Made by a program: the position numbers and the translations under genes. Positions 1 through 9,267 of a stretch of DNA of 64,000 nt are shown piece after piece; position 1 is the first letter of the stretch; the number at the start of each line of letters is the position of its first letter. Source of the DNA: Bacillus zhangzhouensis (GTDB taxonomy: Bacteria > Bacillota > Bacilli > Bacillales > Bacillaceae). Under the pieces are notes generated by a model that was not told the DNA's origin, ran no database searches, and was given only the letters and a program-made list of their open reading frames with translations. The stretch is from contig NZ_JOTP01000008.1 of the NCBI RefSeq assembly GCF_000715205.1, forward strand, positions 62,001 to 126,000. Reading direction: 5' to 3'.

Positions 1-1398
1 TTTAAACTGATCTAACAGTTTTTCTTTTTCTCGTTCAAGATCCTCTGTAGACAGATTGTCCGCTTGTTCTTTTGCCGGCTGATCTTTCGTTTCAGTTTCT
101 TTCATCCAGTCAGGCAGTTTTTCCTCGCGGACGACTTTTCCTGATCCATATGTGCTTCGCTGCTTTTTCTGCTGCGCCCATTCTGTCATTTGCCTGTTCT
201 CTTCTTTGGCCATTTTCATCGCAGCCGCAACGGTTTTGATTTTCTTTCTCACCCAATGGGCGGCGATTTTTTGCATATACGTTTTGGACAGCTTCATATC
301 TGTTTTCAGCAATGTATAGTAGATCAGAACATTCATGACACCTGGCTCTAGCTGCTGCTCGAGCATGATATCTTCGACAATTCTTAAGTCGGCATACGTT
401 GGCTCAATGCCATCTGCCATATCTTTTAGAAGCTCCCTGGGCGAAATATGGTCTAGCTTTTCAATCAATTTGGCATCAGGTGTATCTGCCGTCGGCGGCT
501 TTGAGGCATCGTGACGTAAATGTCTTGGCTGTTTTTGATCAATCAGTTTCGGCTGTTCGCCTCTGTATTCAATTTGATACCAGTCTCTTGCTGCTTTTCT
601 TAGCTCTTCTGTCGAGATCATTTGATCCGAGCCACAGGCGCCAGCTACAATATTTTGCATTTGCAGCGGGGTGATGCCGTATACAACAGCTAACTTCTTA
701 ATCGTCTCTTTCACCTGCTTTGTCAAAGCCTTTCTTGGAATCATCATGTCAGACATGCCCGCTAACAACAGATCAAAATCAAAAGATTCGTCTGAGAGCG
801 GCGCCGGCTGACTAGATCCAACCGTCACATATTCATAGCCCTGGTCAAGCGATGACGCCTGATTGATTTCTTCTGTCATCTTGCGTTCGCCTGGTTGCAA
901 TACGTGAAAGACTTCTTCAAACGAACGTGAAATGTTCTTCGCTTCTGCAGGGACACCTGGATAAGAGAAATAATCACGAAGCTGCATATATTTTGCTTTT
1001 TCTACACGATGGTACAAAAGAACATTCAGCATACCGTCTTGGAAAAACTCATCAGGCCTTAGCGGCGGCACGAGCTCATATGTAAACAGTCTACCCTCTT
1101 CCGTTTCCTGTTCATATGTGCGGAGTAAGCCGATCGCTTCAAGTTTTAAACGTTCCTCAAAAATATCATTTAAATTCGTTTGCAGCATGACCATGAGCTG
1201 CCGATGAGGTGCGGGCTTTCCCCACATACGATTTTGTTCTAGCTCTCCCCACAACGTCATGTATAAGCTGAAAGCGGACATGCCAATTAGCGGCTGATAT
1301 AAAAGAGTGATGAGCTGTCTATCGATGTCACCGAGCAATGAAGCGCTTTTGACGACATACGGATCGACGGCTAGCACTTCCTTCCAATGCTCTGTCAT
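1..1398 (-). CDS. dnaB: Replication initiation and membrane attachment protein DnaB (3' end outside window)
   Basis: The reading frame is open from an ATG at 1398 to the window edge, giving 466 visible residues beginning MTEHWKEVL; the family is about 472 residues, so only the last few codons are missing. The start follows a good ribosome site (GGGGAGGATCAGC then ATG). Gram-positive DnaB is a helicase co-loader that acts with DnaD and DnaI to place the replicative helicase at oriC and at restart sites; it is unrelated to the E. coli helicase of the same name. It lies directly downstream of nrdR on the same strand, as in B. subtilis, where dnaI follows. The charged C-terminal tail is rich in Lys, Glu and Gln, as in family members. 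Confidence 0.93.
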   Translation of the reverse strand, partial: MTEHWKEVLAVDPYVVKSASLLGDIDRQLITLLYQPLIGMSAFSLYMTLWGELEQNRMWGKPAPHRQLMVMLQTNLNDIFEERLKLEAIGLLRTYEQETEEGRLFTYELVPPLRPDEFFQDGMLNVLLYHRVEKAKYMQLRDYFSYPGVPAEAKNISRSFEEVFHVLQPGERKMTEEINQASSLDQGYEYVTVGSSQPAPLSDESFDFDLLLAGMSDMMIPRKALTKQVKETIKKLAVVYGITPLQMQNIVAGACGSDQMISTEELRKAARDWYQIEYRGEQPKLIDQKQPRHLRHDASKPPTADTPDAKLIEKLDHISPRELLKDMADGIEPTYADLRIVEDIMLEQQLEPGVMNVLIYYTLLKTDMKLSKTYMQKIAAHWVRKKIKTVAAAMKMAKEENRQMTEWAQQKKQRSTYGSGKVVREEKLPDWMKETETKDQPAKEQADNLSTEDLEREKEKLLDQFK

Positions 1399-1467
1399 AT
1401 GCTGATCCTCCCCTGAATACGATTGTTTCCATTGTACACTCTTTTTGCGTTTTACGCTTTACGCAGG

Positions 1468-1499
1468 AAAAAGAGCATGAAGAATCTTCAGCTCTTTTT
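1468..1499 (-). terminator. Hairpin at the end of nrdR
   Basis: Arms 1468-1476 and 1491-1499 pair (AAAAAGAGC with GCTCTTTTT), and the interior TGAAG/CTTCA also pairs. It begins at the nrdR stop codon. The T tract is part of the stem, so read-through into dnaB is likely and the hairpin may only attenuate. Confidence 0.5.
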
Positions 1500-1957
1500 T
1501 AACGTTCTTTCTTTAATAAATCTTTTAATTCGTCAATAAATACATTGATGTCTTTAAACTGCCGGTAAACCGAAGCAAACCTGACGTAAGACACTTCATC
1601 AATTTTCGCCAGCTCGTCCATCACCATTTCACCGACAAGCTCACTTTTCACTTCTGACATGCCTTGATTACGCAATTCTTTTTCGATGTTAAAGCAGACA
1701 TCTTCCAGCTGTTTTAAAGCGACAGGACGCTTTTCACACGCTTTGATGAGTCCCCTCAGCATCTTTTCCCGGCTGAATTCTTCTCGTATACCTTCTTTTT
1801 TCACTACAATAAGCGGTAATTCTTCTAATTTTTCAAACGTCGTAAAGCGATATTGGCAGCTTTCGCACTCTCTTCTACGACGGATGGCTTTCCCTTCATC
1901 TACTGGTCTTGAATCAAGCACCCTTGTGCCAAGGTGCTGACATGTGGGACATTTCAT
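1499..1957 (-). CDS. nrdR: Transcriptional repressor of ribonucleotide reductase genes NrdR
   Basis: A 152-residue protein of the normal NrdR length. The N-terminus carries a four-Cys zinc ribbon (Cys3, Cys6, Cys31, Cys34) followed by an Arg-rich stretch and then an ATP-cone domain (about residues 47-137) containing [16 protein letters not shown]. NrdR senses ATP/dATP through the ATP cone and represses nrd operons by binding NrdR boxes. It lies 100 bases upstream of dnaB and 4 bases downstream of the small gene at 1962-2345, so the three are probably co-transcribed. Identification is by motif order and by the conserved nrdR-dnaB order in bacilli. Confidence 0.96.
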   Translation of the reverse strand: MKCPTCQHLGTRVLDSRPVDEGKAIRRRRECESCQYRFTTFEKLEELPLIVVKKEGIREEFSREKMLRGLIKACEKRPVALKQLEDVCFNIEKELRNQGMSEVKSELVGEMVMDELAKIDEVSYVRFASVYRQFKDINVFIDELKDLLKKER

Positions 1958-1961
1958 TTCA

Positions 1962-2345
1962 TCAGCTCCGATCTATTCTTGGAAGTTGTTTGTCTAGTTC
2001 TTCATAAAGGGACAAAACGGTCTTTTGACTGTAGCCAAAATCTGTTGGCAGGGCCGTTTCTGTTGTCACGTTAAAATCGACAGCTGTTTCAAAAGGACGA
2101 ATTGAAATGACAGTCGCCACGAGAAAGGCTTTTTTCGGCATTCGTATGTTTGCGCTGATTTCACCTCGTTCTGCTGAAACAGATGTCACTTGATAGAAAT
2201 CGTTTGAAAGAAGGGCTTCCACCGCTTGAAAAACTTGTACATTTGTCGATTTGTAGTAACGGCTTTTCAGCTCTGACACCGGATGATGGTCAGATGTTTC
2301 CGTATAGTTTGAAATCAACCGTTTGAACTTTTGTCCTAAAGTCAT
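1962..2345 (-). CDS. Small cytosolic protein of unknown function
   Basis: This encodes 127 residues beginning [19 protein letters not shown] do not recognise a characterised family. It has no signal peptide or membrane segment; the middle alternates hydrophobic and polar residues like a beta-rich fold ([23 protein letters not shown]). An in-frame ATG six bases further upstream (2351) would sit only 2 bases from the ribosome site AAAGGGG (2354-2360), whereas the ATG at 2345 is 8 bases away, so 2345 is preferred. It ends 4 bases before nrdR, which suggests translational coupling and co-expression with nrdR-dnaB. Proteins with this look are often annotated simply as cytosolic protein in Bacillus. 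Confidence 0.8.
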   Translation of the reverse strand: MTLGQKFKRLISNYTETSDHHPVSELKSRYYKSTNVQVFQAVEALLSNDFYQVTSVSAERGEISANIRMPKKAFLVATVISIRPFETAVDFNVTTETALPTDFGYSQKTVLSLYEELDKQLPRIDRS

Positions 2346-2462
2346 ACACATATCCCCTTTGCCTTTAAGCCTCTTCTTTATTTTATAAAAAAAACCTTTG
2401 TTTTCCTAGAACAAAAGTAAAGACAAGTTAGGGAATGTTCGATGTTGTATATGAAACAAATA

Positions 2463-2509
2463 TAAAAAGGAGCATAACACAAAGGCATTCAATGCTTTTG
2501 GCCAGCTCC
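2463..2509 (-). terminator. Rho-independent terminator of speD
   Basis: The outer stem is GGAGC (2469-2473) with GCTCC (2505-2509). An inner 10-bp stem around AAGCATT/AATGC has one mismatch. A T run follows on the minus strand (2464-2468). It lies 20 bases after the speD stop. Confidence 0.75.
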
Positions 2510-2529
2510 CATTGCAATCTTTTTTATGT

Positions 2530-2910
2530 TTACAGTGCTTTGGCTTGTGCCTGTTTCACTTGTACAGGTCCCATGCCTCGAGGAATTTCGATGTTCTCTC
2601 TTGTTTCAGCACCTAGTTCATCTCCGATATGATCTGCTGCGATATTCGGATCTAGGTCGCCGCAAGTATAGACATCTATGCTCGCATAACCATGTTCAGG
2701 AAAGCTGTGAATTGTCAGATGAGATTCAGAAATAATGACAACTCCACTTACTCCTTGAGGTGCAAATTTGTGAAAAGCAACCTCTCTTACCTCAGCTCCT
2801 GATTTCAAAGCTGCATTTACAAACGTTTTTTCAATAAAATCCATGTCGTTCAGTTTATCACAGTCGCATCCCCATAGCTCGGAGATAACGTGACGTCCGA
2901 TTGTTTCCAT
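2530..2910 (-). CDS. speD: S-adenosylmethionine decarboxylase proenzyme SpeD
   Basis: A 126-residue pyruvoyl enzyme that makes decarboxylated SAM, the aminopropyl donor for spermidine. The self-cleavage site is visible as ISESH: Ser63 becomes the pyruvoyl group after cleavage behind Glu62. The catalytic His and Cys lie in TIHSFPEHG and VYTCGD. The start at 2910 ([14 protein letters not shown]) matches the B. subtilis protein; the ribosome site GGGGGG is 6 bases upstream, while the adjacent upstream ATG would be too close. In B. subtilis speD can be co-transcribed with gapB; here a 235-base gap with its own promoter signals separates them. Confidence 0.96.
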   Translation of the reverse strand: METIGRHVISELWGCDCDKLNDMDFIEKTFVNAALKSGAEVREVAFHKFAPQGVSGVVIISESHLTIHSFPEHGYASIDVYTCGDLDPNIAADHIGDELGAETRENIEIPRGMGPVQVKQAQAKAL

Positions 2911-3013
2911 CATGGACCCCCCTTTAAACAAGAATGAAAGAGTGAAGTTCTAAGCAGCCGGACCGGACATATACCACGGGGGAAAGTTAGTCCTAAGAGG
3001 TCCTAACCCTTTA

Positions 3014-3085
3014 AGTATACCCGAATGAGTCTGCGAACAAGAAGTTCACGAAAAATAGTATACTTTGTTTAGACCCATTTTGCAA
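3014..3085 (-). promoter_or_regulatory. Two sigma-A-like promoters upstream of speD
   Basis: Upstream promoter: TTGCAA (3085-3080), 17-base spacer, TATACT (3062-3057). Downstream promoter: TTCTTG (3043-3038), 18-base spacer, TATACT (3019-3014). Either gives a leader of roughly 100-140 bases before the speD start. The leader contains repeated GGACC/GGTCC and GTTAG/CTAAC elements that could fold, but no known riboswitch was recognised. Confidence 0.6.
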
Positions 3086-3145
3086 GCTGTGTTTTTAGTG
3101 GGATTTTCTCTCATTTCTTGAAAAGGGACGTTCGTCTTCTTCATT

Positions 3146-4168
3146 TCAAACAGCAGAAAGCTCTTTCATCTTTGAGCCAACAAACTTCACAAGATCCACC
3201 ACTCTGCATGAATAGCCCCATTCATTGTCATACCATGCAAGGACTTTTACTTTTCTATCTTCCATCACCATCGTTGTGAGTCCATCAACGACAGCTGAAT
3301 ATGGATTTGTGTTAAAGTCAGTGGAGACAAGCGGTTCATCCGTGTAATCTAAAATGCCGGCAAGAGATGTTTTTGATGCATTTGAGAAGGCAGCATTTAC
3401 CTCTTCTACTGTCACATCTTTTTTCAAGTCGACCACAAGATCAACCATCGACACATTTGAGACTGGTACGCGAAGCGCAAGCCCATGCAATTTCCCTTTC
3501 ATATGAGGCAGCACTAAAGAAAGCGCTTTAGCGGCACCCGTCGTAGTTGGAATGATGGACTGGGCACACGCTCTTGCCCGGCGCAGATCCTTATGCGGGT
3601 TGTCGATATTTTTTTGATCATTTGTATAAGCATGAACCGTTGTCATTAAGCCATTGTCGATGCCAAATTCATCATCTAACAGCTTGACAACTGGAGCTAA
3701 GCAGTTTGTTGTACAAGAAGCGTTTGAAATAATGACGTGCTTTTCAGGATCAAGATCATCCTCATTGACACCCATCACAATCGTAATGTCTTCATTTTTA
3801 CCTGGAGCTGTTAAAACGACTTTTTTCGCTCCGGCATCTATATGGCTCATCGCTTGATCTTTTGAATTAAATTTACCCGTTGCTTCTATGACGATATCAA
3901 TCCCAAGCTCTCCCCATGGAAGCTGCTTTGGGTCTCTGTTATTGAGCAAAAGTACTGTTTTTCCATTCACAATCAAAGCGTCATCTTCTGCTGTCACATC
4001 GCATTCGTAACGTCCATGATTTGTATCATATTTAATTAAATGTGCTAGCGTTTCGGCAGGATAGCTTGCGTTAACCGCTACAATTTGAATTTGATCGTCA
4101 AGCATTGCTTTTCTGAAGACCATGCGTCCAATTCTGCCAAACCCATTGATCGCTGCTTTTACCTTCAT
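3146..4168 (-). CDS. gapB: NADP-dependent glyceraldehyde-3-phosphate dehydrogenase GapB (gluconeogenic)
   Basis: A 340-residue GAPDH with the Rossmann motif NGFGRIGR, catalytic Cys152 in SNASCTTNCLAP, and the C-terminal WYDNEWGYSCRVVD. The residue after the second beta strand, Asp in NAD-dependent GapA (VND), is Ala here (VNASYPAETLAH), consistent with NADP preference and the gluconeogenic paralogue. In B. subtilis GapB runs the reverse reaction during growth on malate or succinate and is repressed by CcpN under glycolysis. Two CcpN-type boxes lie directly upstream, which supports the paralogue call. Ribosome site GAGGAG is about 10 bases before the ATG. Confidence 0.97.
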   Translation of the reverse strand: MKVKAAINGFGRIGRMVFRKAMLDDQIQIVAVNASYPAETLAHLIKYDTNHGRYECDVTAEDDALIVNGKTVLLLNNRDPKQLPWGELGIDIVIEATGKFNSKDQAMSHIDAGAKKVVLTAPGKNEDITIVMGVNEDDLDPEKHVIISNASCTTNCLAPVVKLLDDEFGIDNGLMTTVHAYTNDQKNIDNPHKDLRRARACAQSIIPTTTGAAKALSLVLPHMKGKLHGLALRVPVSNVSMVDLVVDLKKDVTVEEVNAAFSNASKTSLAGILDYTDEPLVSTDFNTNPYSAVVDGLTTMVMEDRKVKVLAWYDNEWGYSCRVVDLVKFVGSKMKELSAV

Positions 4169-4189
4169 GAACAGGTCACTCCTCTATTA

Positions 4190-4233
4190 TGTGTTATACT
4201 CAATAAATTTATTTATGAAATTAGTATATCACA
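4190..4233 (-). promoter_or_regulatory. gapB promoter with two CcpN-type operators
   Basis: Two 11-base sequences fit the CcpN consensus TRTGHYATAYW exactly: TGTGTTATACT on the plus strand (4190-4200) and TGTGATATACT on the minus strand (4233-4223). The second contains a candidate -10 TATACT (4228-4223) with TGGCAA 16 bases upstream; the first lies just downstream of the expected start. One site on the -10 and one downstream is the repressor layout described for gapB in B. subtilis. Confidence 0.75.
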
Positions 4234-4311
4234 TTAGAATGTAATTGCCAGTATATAAACGTATATTTTCTAAAAAGGGCTGTTCTTTTCAAAGGAAATA
4301 AGAAAAAAGCA

Positions 4312-4342
4312 TAAAAAAAGAAGAGTACGTGTATGTACTCTT
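4312..4342 (-). terminator. Rho-independent terminator of coaE
   Basis: Perfect 8-bp stem AAGAGTAC/GTACTCTT (4321-4342) with a 6-base loop, followed on the minus strand by C and seven Ts (4312-4319). The stem overlaps the coaE stop codon. Confidence 0.88.
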
Positions 4343-4946
4343 ACTTATCTGTATGTTCCCATTCGTTTAATATGTTCTGCAATTGTTTTCTCATAAAAGC
4401 GAGATCTTTTGTGTTTTCTATCACGCGGTCTGCTTTTTGACATTTCTCCTCAAGAGGCTGCTGAGAATGAATACGATTCAGCGCTTCTTCCTCGCTGAGG
4501 TCGTTTCGACTCATGAGCCGCGATAGCTGCAATTCAGGCGTTGTATATACGACAATGATACGGTCGACGAGACTCTCCAGCTGACTCTCGAATAAAAGCG
4601 GGATATCAAGCACAACGAATGTTTCTTGGTGATTGATCCCTTCATCTCGCTGCTTGAGCATTTCCTTTCTAACCTCAGGATGAACGATGGCATTGAGCTG
4701 CTTTCTTTTCTCTTCTTCAGAAAAAATGAGCGCTCCCAGCTGCTGCCGGTTCAATTCTCCATTTGGCAGGAGGACATCCTCACCGAAAGTTTGAACGATT
4801 TGACGAAGAGCTGGTGTTCCTTTAGCAACGGCTTCTTTTGCGATGACATCTGCATCCACCACCCGGATGCCCTGCTCTTTTATCATCTGCGAGACTGTGC
4901 TTTTTCCACTAGCAATCCCGCCTGTTAATCCAATGACGAGCGTCAA
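4341..4946 (-). CDS. coaE: Dephospho-CoA kinase
   Basis: A 201-residue P-loop kinase doing the last step of coenzyme A synthesis, ATP-dependent phosphorylation of the ribose 3'-OH of dephospho-CoA. The Walker A is [12 protein letters not shown] at residues 6-17; DADVIAKE and the lid region with DIPLLFE are also family features. Translation starts at a TTG (4946) preceded by AAAGGAGGAAATCAA; this yields [10 protein letters not shown], matching the B. subtilis start, whereas the upstream in-frame ATG would add 11 unrelated residues. It begins 13 bases after the end of the MntP-like gene, so the two are likely coupled. Confidence 0.95.
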   Translation of the reverse strand: MTLVIGLTGGIASGKSTVSQMIKEQGIRVVDADVIAKEAVAKGTPALRQIVQTFGEDVLLPNGELNRQQLGALIFSEEEKRKQLNAIVHPEVRKEMLKQRDEGINHQETFVVLDIPLLFESQLESLVDRIIVVYTTPELQLSRLMSRNDLSEEEALNRIHSQQPLEEKCQKADRVIENTKDLAFMRKQLQNILNEWEHTDK

Positions 4947-4959
4947 TTGATTTCCTCCT

Positions 4960-5592
4960 TTACAGCTTCCAAACCCCAATTAAAATGAGCAAAAGCCCTG
5001 GTAAGCATGCGAGCTTATCAATCCAGCGCCAATTTGCCAAGTAATGTCCGGAGCGCAGCCCGATACACACAAAGAGTGAACTCATCACTGCTACCGTGAT
5101 ACTCATCACAATTGGAGAAAACCCTAGAATCGCTGCACCAATCCCTGCACCAAATGCATCGATGGATAAAGCAATCCCAAGAAGCACTGCTTCCATTCCA
5201 TTGATCGTCCCAGATCGGTCAATATCTGCACTTGTAGGCTTTCGCAAAATTTGGATGACAAGCCCAAGAGATTGCACTTCTACATTAAGCAACGTTTTTT
5301 CATGAAGGAGCAAGTCACGCTCTTTCGTTGGTTTGTAAAATTGATACAAAACCCAAAGTCCAATGGCAATCAAAATACCTCCACCAAGTTTATCTGTCAC
5401 TGAGACAGGGAGGAATGTCGTAAGCAGGCTGCCAATTAGCATGGAAATGAGCAGCACAATCCCTGAACAGCATGCAATTATGACAATGGCTTTAAATGGA
5501 ATCCTCATTTTGCGAAGACCATACGTAAAGCCCACAGAAAAGCTGTCGATACTGACTGCAATAGCTAAAAACAGAAGCGAAAACGAAATCAT
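4960..5592 (-). CDS. ytaF: MntP/YtaF family membrane protein, probable sporulation-associated cation efflux protein
   Basis: A 210-residue integral membrane protein with six predicted helices arranged as two repeats. Each half has a membrane Asp: [16 protein letters not shown] near residue 16 and [16 protein letters not shown] near residue 144, the paired signature of the MntP manganese exporter family. B. subtilis YtaF is annotated as a sporulation membrane protein of this family; the transported ion is unproven. The cytoplasmic loop ([21 protein letters not shown]) is longer than in MntP proper. Ribosome site AAAGGAAGAG lies upstream of the ATG. It is followed immediately by coaE, as in B. 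subtilis (ytaF-coaE). Confidence 0.88.
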   Translation of the reverse strand: MISFSLLFLAIAVSIDSFSVGFTYGLRKMRIPFKAIVIIACCSGIVLLISMLIGSLLTTFLPVSVTDKLGGGILIAIGLWVLYQFYKPTKERDLLLHEKTLLNVEVQSLGLVIQILRKPTSADIDRSGTINGMEAVLLGIALSIDAFGAGIGAAILGFSPIVMSITVAVMSSLFVCIGLRSGHYLANWRWIDKLACLPGLLLILIGVWKL

Positions 5593-5770
5593 ACCTGAAC
5601 TCTTCCTTTCTGTTCATGCAACGATGATCAAGAGTCTCTGGGCGGCCGTCCTAAGACTCTTCTTCACTATATGAAGAGCAGGTGGGCTGTGTGTCAGTCT
5701 ACACCTTGCTGAAAAATGAATGTTTTTTATCGTATGCATAGCAAAAAGGAAGCATGCTGATGGCTGACCT

Positions 5771-6604
5771 TTATTGAGGACGTTTTTGGCAGGTCACACA
5801 AAAATGAGTACCTCGCCCTCCAACAACCGTTTTCTCAATGATACTTCCGCATGTTTGGCAAGGCTCTCCCCGCCGGTCATATACAAGAAGCTGCAATTGA
5901 AATGTTCCAATATCTCCTTGTGAATTAATATATGAACGAATCGTGCTTCCTCCCGCATCTACCGCCACTTGAAGAGTGTCAATAATATGTTTGTGAAGCA
6001 CTTTGGAAGATTCCAGGCTTAGCTGATTTGCTTTTGTTTCTGGATGAACCCCTGATTTAAAAAGGACTTCATCCACATAAATATTACCAAGTCCCACGAC
6101 AATCTTTTGATCGAGTAACGCTGTTTTGACCACGCGGGATGTTTTTTTCAATTGCTCCCATAAATACTCCGGAGTGAACTGTTCAGAAAAAGGTTCATAT
6201 CCAAGCTGTGAGAGCGGGAGTTCTTTTTCCTCTTCACCTGGCTGAAATAGATGCATTGTGCCAAATTTACGCACATCATGGTACCGAAGCTCGGTACCAT
6301 CTGTAAACGTAAAGACGACGTGTACGTGTTTATCATAAGGCTCATCTGCTTCATGTACGCGGTATTTTCCTTCCATCCTTAAATGGGAGACCATCACGTA
6401 GTGGTCTAAATGAAAGAGTAAGAACTTCCCTCTTCTTTCAATGGTTTGTATGGTTTCTCCTACCATCCTTCTTGCGAACTCTTCCGGTTCCCCAGGACGT
6501 TTGATGATGTTTGGCCATTTGATATCGACCGTTTCAATCGTTTTTCCTTTGACTAACCGCTTAAGAGTGCGCCGGACGGTTTCGACTTCTGGTAATTCCG
6601 GCAT
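5771..6604 (-). CDS. mutM: Formamidopyrimidine-DNA glycosylase MutM (Fpg)
   Basis: A 277-residue bifunctional glycosylase/AP lyase that removes 8-oxoguanine and formamidopyrimidines. The start at 6604 gives MPELPEVETVRR, whose Pro (after Met removal) and Glu are the catalytic residues; the longer in-frame start would bury them and was rejected. The helix-two-turn-helix region is around LDQKIVVGLGNIYVDEVLF, and the C-terminal zinc finger is visible as CQTCGSIIEKTVVGGRGTHFCVTCQ with four Cys. It lies 26 bases downstream of polA on the same strand, the usual Bacillus polA-mutM repair operon. Confidence 0.97.
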   Translation of the reverse strand: MPELPEVETVRRTLKRLVKGKTIETVDIKWPNIIKRPGEPEEFARRMVGETIQTIERRGKFLLFHLDHYVMVSHLRMEGKYRVHEADEPYDKHVHVVFTFTDGTELRYHDVRKFGTMHLFQPGEEEKELPLSQLGYEPFSEQFTPEYLWEQLKKTSRVVKTALLDQKIVVGLGNIYVDEVLFKSGVHPETKANQLSLESSKVLHKHIIDTLQVAVDAGGSTIRSYINSQGDIGTFQLQLLVYDRRGEPCQTCGSIIEKTVVGGRGTHFCVTCQKRPQ

Positions 6605-6630
6605 GCTCCTCGCTCCTTTTCTCTCTCTAT

Positions 6631-9267
6631 TTATTTTGCATCGTACCAAGATGGGCCTGAAGCAAAATCAACTTTTAGCGGCACATCAAGCTGAAGTGCG
6701 TTTTCCATGACTTCAGGGACAATTTTTTCTAGTATGGCGATTTCTTCTTTCGGCGCTTCGAAGATCAGTTCATCGTGTACCTGCAATAAAAGATTTGCCT
6801 GCAAGTTCTCTTCTTTTAGCTTTCGCGCCATATCAATCATTGCTTTTTTAATAATATCTGCGGCACTGCCTTGAATCGGTGTGTTCATCGCCGTTCTTTC
6901 TGCAAAGCTTTTGATATTAAAATTACGGCTTGTGATATCCGGGATATATCGTCTGCGTTTAAGAAGTGTCGTGACGTAGCCTTTTTGTTTTGCTTCCTGC
7001 ACGATCTCTTCCATATATGTTTTCACGCCTTTAAAGCTTGTTAAATAGCGTTCAATAAATGCCGCTGCTTCTTTTCTTGTAATCCCAAGGTTTTGAGAAA
7101 GTCCATAGTCACTAATTCCGTAAACGATTCCGAAGTTCACAGCCTTGGCCTGTCTTCTCATAGAGGAAGTTACTTCTTCTTTTGATACATGGAACACATC
7201 CATTGCTGTTTTTGTATGAATATCCATATCTTGCGTAAAGGCTTCGATCAAGTTCTCATCTTGAGAAATATGAGCAAGCACACGCAGCTCGATTTGAGAA
7301 TAGTCAGCTGCAAACATGAGCCACCCTTCTTTTGATGGAACGAACGCTTGACGAATCTTCCGGCCTTCCTCTAAACGAATCGGGATATTTTGAAGGTTTG
7401 GATCCGTTGAGCTTAGCCTTCCTGTTTGCGTGAGCGCCTGATTAAATCTTGTATGAACTTTATGGGTATCCTTGCGCGTTACTTTCATTAAGCCTTCGAC
7501 ATAGGTAGATTGCAGCTTTCCAATTTGGCGGTAATGCAGAATCGACCGAATAATTTCGTGCTTGTCTTCAAGTTTTTCAAGAACATCCGCAGACGTGGAG
7601 TAGCCTGTTTTGGTCTTCTTCATAATTGGCAGACCTAATTTTTCAAATAAAATCACACCAAGCTGTTTAGGAGAATTGATGTTAAACGTTTCTCCCGCTA
7701 AGCGGTGAATGGTTTCTTCATATTCATTGAGCTTTTCCGTCAATTCTTCACGCATCTTCTCTAGGCGCTCAATATCCACCTTTACCCCAAGAGATTCCAT
7801 TTCACCCAAGATGAGCGCAAGCGGCAGCTCTAAATCTTCATACAGTTCATGCTGATCATTTTTTTCTAACGCTTCAAGTGTTAGATCATGCAAGGCAGAG
7901 ATCGCCGCTGCTTTCCGTCCAAGATGATCTTTTAGCTCATCTTCAGGTGGAATTGCCTGCTTTGCTCCTTTTCCGTACACTTTTTCATCAGAAAGGGCAA
8001 TATTCAGACCATACTCCTTTGCTACACTAGCTACGTCCTCGTATGATTTCTGCGGGTTGACGACATATGAAGCGAGCAAGACATCGTAATCGACACCTTT
8101 TAGATCAACATCATGCCATCTGAGGGCGACAACTGCTCTTTTTGAATCAAAGACCCATTTTTTCTTCGTTTCATCCTGTGCCCATTGTTTAAACGCTTCT
8201 GATGCAAGTGCATTTTCTTTTGTGATAAAAAACGCACCGTTTTCATTATGGATTGCAAAACCGATCAATTCCGCTTCGTGATAATTATCTCCTAGCTGTT
8301 CTACCACAAGCGCAGCATGATCTGTCAGCATATCATCTGTTACATCTGTCATCTTTTTCACTTCTAACGCTTCTACTTCGACCTGTTCTGTTTCTGGTGC
8401 TTCTCCTAGACGCTCTAGCAGCGTTTGAAAGCCTAGCTCTTTATAAAGGGAAATCACTTGATCCATATGAGGTCCTTTATAAGCGAGATCTTTGCTCGAC
8501 ACATCAAGTGGTGCTTCTATATGAATTGTCGCCAGCTTTTTACTCATCACCGCTTGTTCTTTATATTCTTCAAGCTTTTCTTTTAGCTTTTTGCCACTGA
8601 CCTCGTCAATATGTTCAAGCAAGTTTTCAACCGTTTCAAACTGCTTTAACAATTTAATCGCTGTTTTTTCACCCACACCAGGCACCCCTGGGATATTATC
8701 TGAGGAATCTCCCATTAGCCCTTTCATATCGATGATTTGATCTGGGCGCAGGCCATATTTTTCTTCAATATGAGCCGGAGTGTAGTATTCTACTTCTGTG
8801 ATGCCTTTTTTCGTAATAGCCACCGTCGTATGATCAGTTGAAAGCTGCGTTAAATCTTTATCTCCTGAGAAGATTTTGACTTCAAAGCCGTCTTTTTCTG
8901 CCTCCACAGCTAATGTACCGATAATATCATCTGCCTCATATTGAGGAAGCTCGTACCTTTTCACGTGATAGGCATCTAATAGTTCACGAATGAACGGCAT
9001 TTGTTCTGATAGCTCTGGCGGCGTTTTTTGTCTTCCACCTTTATATTCTTTAAATGTCTCGTGGCGGAACGTTGTTTTCCCCGCATCAAAAGCGACGAGC
9101 ATATGGGTTGGCTTCTCGTCCTCCAGCATCTTCATTAGGATCATCGCAAAGCCATAAATGGCATTTGTATGTACGCCTTTATCATTGGATAATAGCGGCA
9201 AAGCAAAAAAGGCTCGATAAGCGAGACTGTTTCCATCCACTAGTACTAATTTCTTTTTGTCTGTCAT
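6631..9267 (-). CDS. polA: DNA polymerase I
   Basis: An 878-residue polymerase, close to the 880 of B. subtilis. Residues 1-290 form the 5'-3' exonuclease (VDGNSLAYRAFFALP, DADDIIGTLA-like YEADDIIGTLAVEAE, GVPGVGEKTA helix-hairpin-helix). Residues about 310-470 correspond to the 3'-5' exonuclease fold, but the acidic catalytic residues are not evident, as known for Bacillus Pol I, so proofreading is not expected. The polymerase domain has motif A FAADYSQIELRVLAH, the O-helix RRQAKAVNFGIVYG and motif C QVHDELIFE. It works in Okazaki fragment maturation and repair. Ribosome site GGAGGATTAAAAAC precedes the ATG. Confidence 0.97.
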   Translation of the reverse strand: MTDKKKLVLVDGNSLAYRAFFALPLLSNDKGVHTNAIYGFAMILMKMLEDEKPTHMLVAFDAGKTTFRHETFKEYKGGRQKTPPELSEQMPFIRELLDAYHVKRYELPQYEADDIIGTLAVEAEKDGFEVKIFSGDKDLTQLSTDHTTVAITKKGITEVEYYTPAHIEEKYGLRPDQIIDMKGLMGDSSDNIPGVPGVGEKTAIKLLKQFETVENLLEHIDEVSGKKLKEKLEEYKEQAVMSKKLATIHIEAPLDVSSKDLAYKGPHMDQVISLYKELGFQTLLERLGEAPETEQVEVEALEVKKMTDVTDDMLTDHAALVVEQLGDNYHEAELIGFAIHNENGAFFITKENALASEAFKQWAQDETKKKWVFDSKRAVVALRWHDVDLKGVDYDVLLASYVVNPQKSYEDVASVAKEYGLNIALSDEKVYGKGAKQAIPPEDELKDHLGRKAAAISALHDLTLEALEKNDQHELYEDLELPLALILGEMESLGVKVDIERLEKMREELTEKLNEYEETIHRLAGETFNINSPKQLGVILFEKLGLPIMKKTKTGYSTSADVLEKLEDKHEIIRSILHYRQIGKLQSTYVEGLMKVTRKDTHKVHTRFNQALTQTGRLSSTDPNLQNIPIRLEEGRKIRQAFVPSKEGWLMFAADYSQIELRVLAHISQDENLIEAFTQDMDIHTKTAMDVFHVSKEEVTSSMRRQAKAVNFGIVYGISDYGLSQNLGITRKEAAAFIERYLTSFKGVKTYMEEIVQEAKQKGYVTTLLKRRRYIPDITSRNFNIKSFAERTAMNTPIQGSAADIIKKAMIDMARKLKEENLQANLLLQVHDELIFEAPKEEIAILEKIVPEVMENALQLDVPLKVDFASGPSWYDAK

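Noticed and set aside
2932-3145. Known riboswitch upstream of speD
   Set aside because: The SAM-I, SAM-II and other familiar motifs were not recognisable, so only a structured leader is noted.
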